Assembly: GCA_023437365.1 (NCBI GenBank)
Contig: JAEZGK010000081.1
Coordinates: 1 to 64,000, forward strand
Direction: 5' to 3'
DNA length: 64,000 nucleotides
From: Bacillota bacterium
Lineage (GTDB): Bacteria; Bacillota; Clostridia; Lachnospirales; Lachnospiraceae
A program made the translations under genes and the position numbers. Numbering within the stretch: position 1 is the stretch's first letter; every line of letters begins with the position of its first letter. Below, piece by piece: positions 63,366-64,000 of the stretch. A model generated the notes under the pieces. It was not told the DNA's origin, searched no databases, and saw only the letters and a program-made list of their open reading frames with translations.

Positions 63366-63388
63366 CTATTGCAAATGATTTGCAATAG
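63366..63388. promoter_or_regulatory. Perfect 23-bp palindrome, probable Zur-type operator
   Basis: CTATTGCAAAT-G-ATTTGCAATAG has 11-bp arms around one base. It begins two bases after the -10 element and covers the expected transcription start. The 7-1-7 core (GCAAAT around G) has Fur-family geometry, and the regulated gene encodes a zinc-binding protein. Confidence 0.8.
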
Positions 63389-63405
63389 AGAGGAGCAAGC
63401 ACAAT

Positions 63406-64000
63406 ATGAAGAGAAAATTAATACTTCTGATCGGAGTAATGCTTGTCTTGTCAATCGGAGCTGCAATGATAATTTCATTTTCAGATAAAAACAATGAGAT
63501 GGAAACATCTGGGGAGAGGGACAAGCTGCGAGTCATGACCACCTTCTATCCGATATACATGATTGGAGTTAATATCACTGAGGGGATTGACGATATAGAG
63601 ATTAAGAACCTGACAGATTTAAATACCGGTTGTCTTCATGATTATCAGCTGACAACCGAAGATATGAAGAATATATCTGAAGCTGATATCCTGATTGTGA
63701 ACGGTGGAGGTATGGAAGGATTCCTTTCTGATGTGGAGGATAATTATCCGGGGCTGAACATTATAGAATCCAGTAATGGAATTGTCATGCTCCATCATGG
63801 GGAGTCTGCCGAAGAGCACGCTGAGCATTCACCGGATACGTTGTCTGAGGAAGGACAACCCGAAGGGCAGCATGACCATGGCGAATGGAATGCGCATGTA
63901 TGGCTGGACCCTGAGCTTTATATCAAACAGATTGAGAATGTAAGGGATGGTATCGTAGCCTATATCAGGGACAATAGGCCCAACTCTGCTCATTTAGAAC
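63406..64000 (+). CDS. Zinc ABC transporter substrate-binding protein (ZnuA/AdcA type), partial
   Basis: The first 198 residues are seen; the gene runs past the window end. The N-terminal hydrophobic segment (about 4-25) has no lipobox Cys, so the protein may stay anchored rather than lipidated. VMTTFYPIYMIGVNIT is the usual opening of this family. His78 (GCLHDYQLT) and His164 (NAHVWLDPE) are metal ligands, and residues 130-158 form the His- and acid-rich loop (HHGESAEEHAEHS, GQHDHGE) typical of zinc rather than manganese binders. AGAGAGGAGCAAGC precedes the ATG. Permease and ATPase genes are expected just downstream. Confidence 0.92.
   Translation, partial: MKRKLILLIGVMLVLSIGAAMIISFSDKNNEMETSGERDKLRVMTTFYPIYMIGVNITEGIDDIEIKNLTDLNTGCLHDYQLTTEDMKNISEADILIVNGGGMEGFLSDVEDNYPGLNIIESSNGIVMLHHGESAEEHAEHSPDTLSEEGQPEGQHDHGEWNAHVWLDPELYIKQIENVRDGIVAYIRDNRPNSAHLE

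Noticed and set aside
1..64000. Prophage, toxin-antitoxin or restriction-modification defence system
   Set aside because: No integrase, phage structural gene, antitoxin pair, methylase or other defence gene was found among the coding regions.

Overview
The window looks like chromosomal DNA of an anaerobic, spore-forming, low-GC Gram-positive bacterium, most likely a Lachnospiraceae-type Clostridium. This placement is inferred from gene content; no species is assigned. It rests on strong GGAGG-type ribosome binding sites, sigma-A promoters of the TTGACA-17-TATAAT type, a CdaA/CdaR pair, a dgt-dnaG-rpoD-trmK cluster, a glycyl-radical pyruvate formate-lyase under a ZTP riboswitch, a SleB-type cortex hydrolase domain, teichoic-acid-type export genes and a GH94 disaccharide phosphorylase. 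There is no prophage, intact insertion sequence, CRISPR array or plasmid module.

Layout. 0.3-2 kb: a possible transposase remnant, then a DegV lipid-binding protein and a PlsY-like acyltransferase. 2.2-5.7 kb: GH94 phosphorylase and an esterase. 5.9-9.8 kb: two membrane proteins, CdaA, CdaR and an HPr-like protein. 9.8-10.85 kb: a gene-free kilobase with two arrays of short direct repeats around a three-hairpin cloverleaf, then a likely leucine attenuation leader for leuA (10.8-12.5 kb). 12.9-22.3 kb: a wall polymer locus (GT2/CDP-glycerol transferase fusion, TagG/TagH exporter, TagD, two more CDP-glycerol transferases, and convergently an LCP ligase and a polyprenyl-phosphate sugar transferase). 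22.6-26.4 kb: HtrA protease, a ClpX-like unfoldase and a zinc-ribbon protein. 26.7-31.6 kb: a complete branched-chain amino acid ABC transporter. 31.8-37 kb: cytidylate-kinase-like protein, two aminotransferases, a stand-alone receiver, QueH and two small proteins. 37.3-40 kb: the ferrous iron locus feoA-feoB plus a Cys-rich partner under a Fur box. 40.3-47 kb: dgt, dnaG, rpoD, trmK and a TGS-type nucleoside kinase, ending against RNase P RNA on the other strand. 47.6-49.4 kb: a two-component system. 49.6-50.5 kb: an AP2-domain protein related to homing endonucleases. 50.9-53.8 kb: a SleB-domain hydrolase and thrC with a long structured leader. 54.2-59 kb: a very strongly codon-biased exported Ig-like protein (S-layer candidate) and an O-antigen-ligase-like membrane protein. 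59.4-62.9 kb, minus strand: pflB with its ZTP riboswitch and an ECF transporter S component. 63.4 kb to the end: a zinc-binding lipoprotein-type gene cut by the window edge.

Themes. Envelope building is spread over several loci: PlsY, the teichoic-type locus, LCP, the ligase-like protein and the Ig-like surface protein. Metal supply is controlled by two Fur-family-type palindromes lying directly over promoters (feo and the zinc gene). Several leaders look regulatory (leuA, thrC, pflB, the ECF gene). Intergenic regions repeatedly carry short tandem repeats of 14-17, 26, 40 or 67 bp.

The best candidates for something undescribed are the cloverleaf plus flanking repeat arrays at about 10.14-10.60 kb, the AP2/degenerate-HNH protein at 49.6 kb, and the structured leader of thrC.
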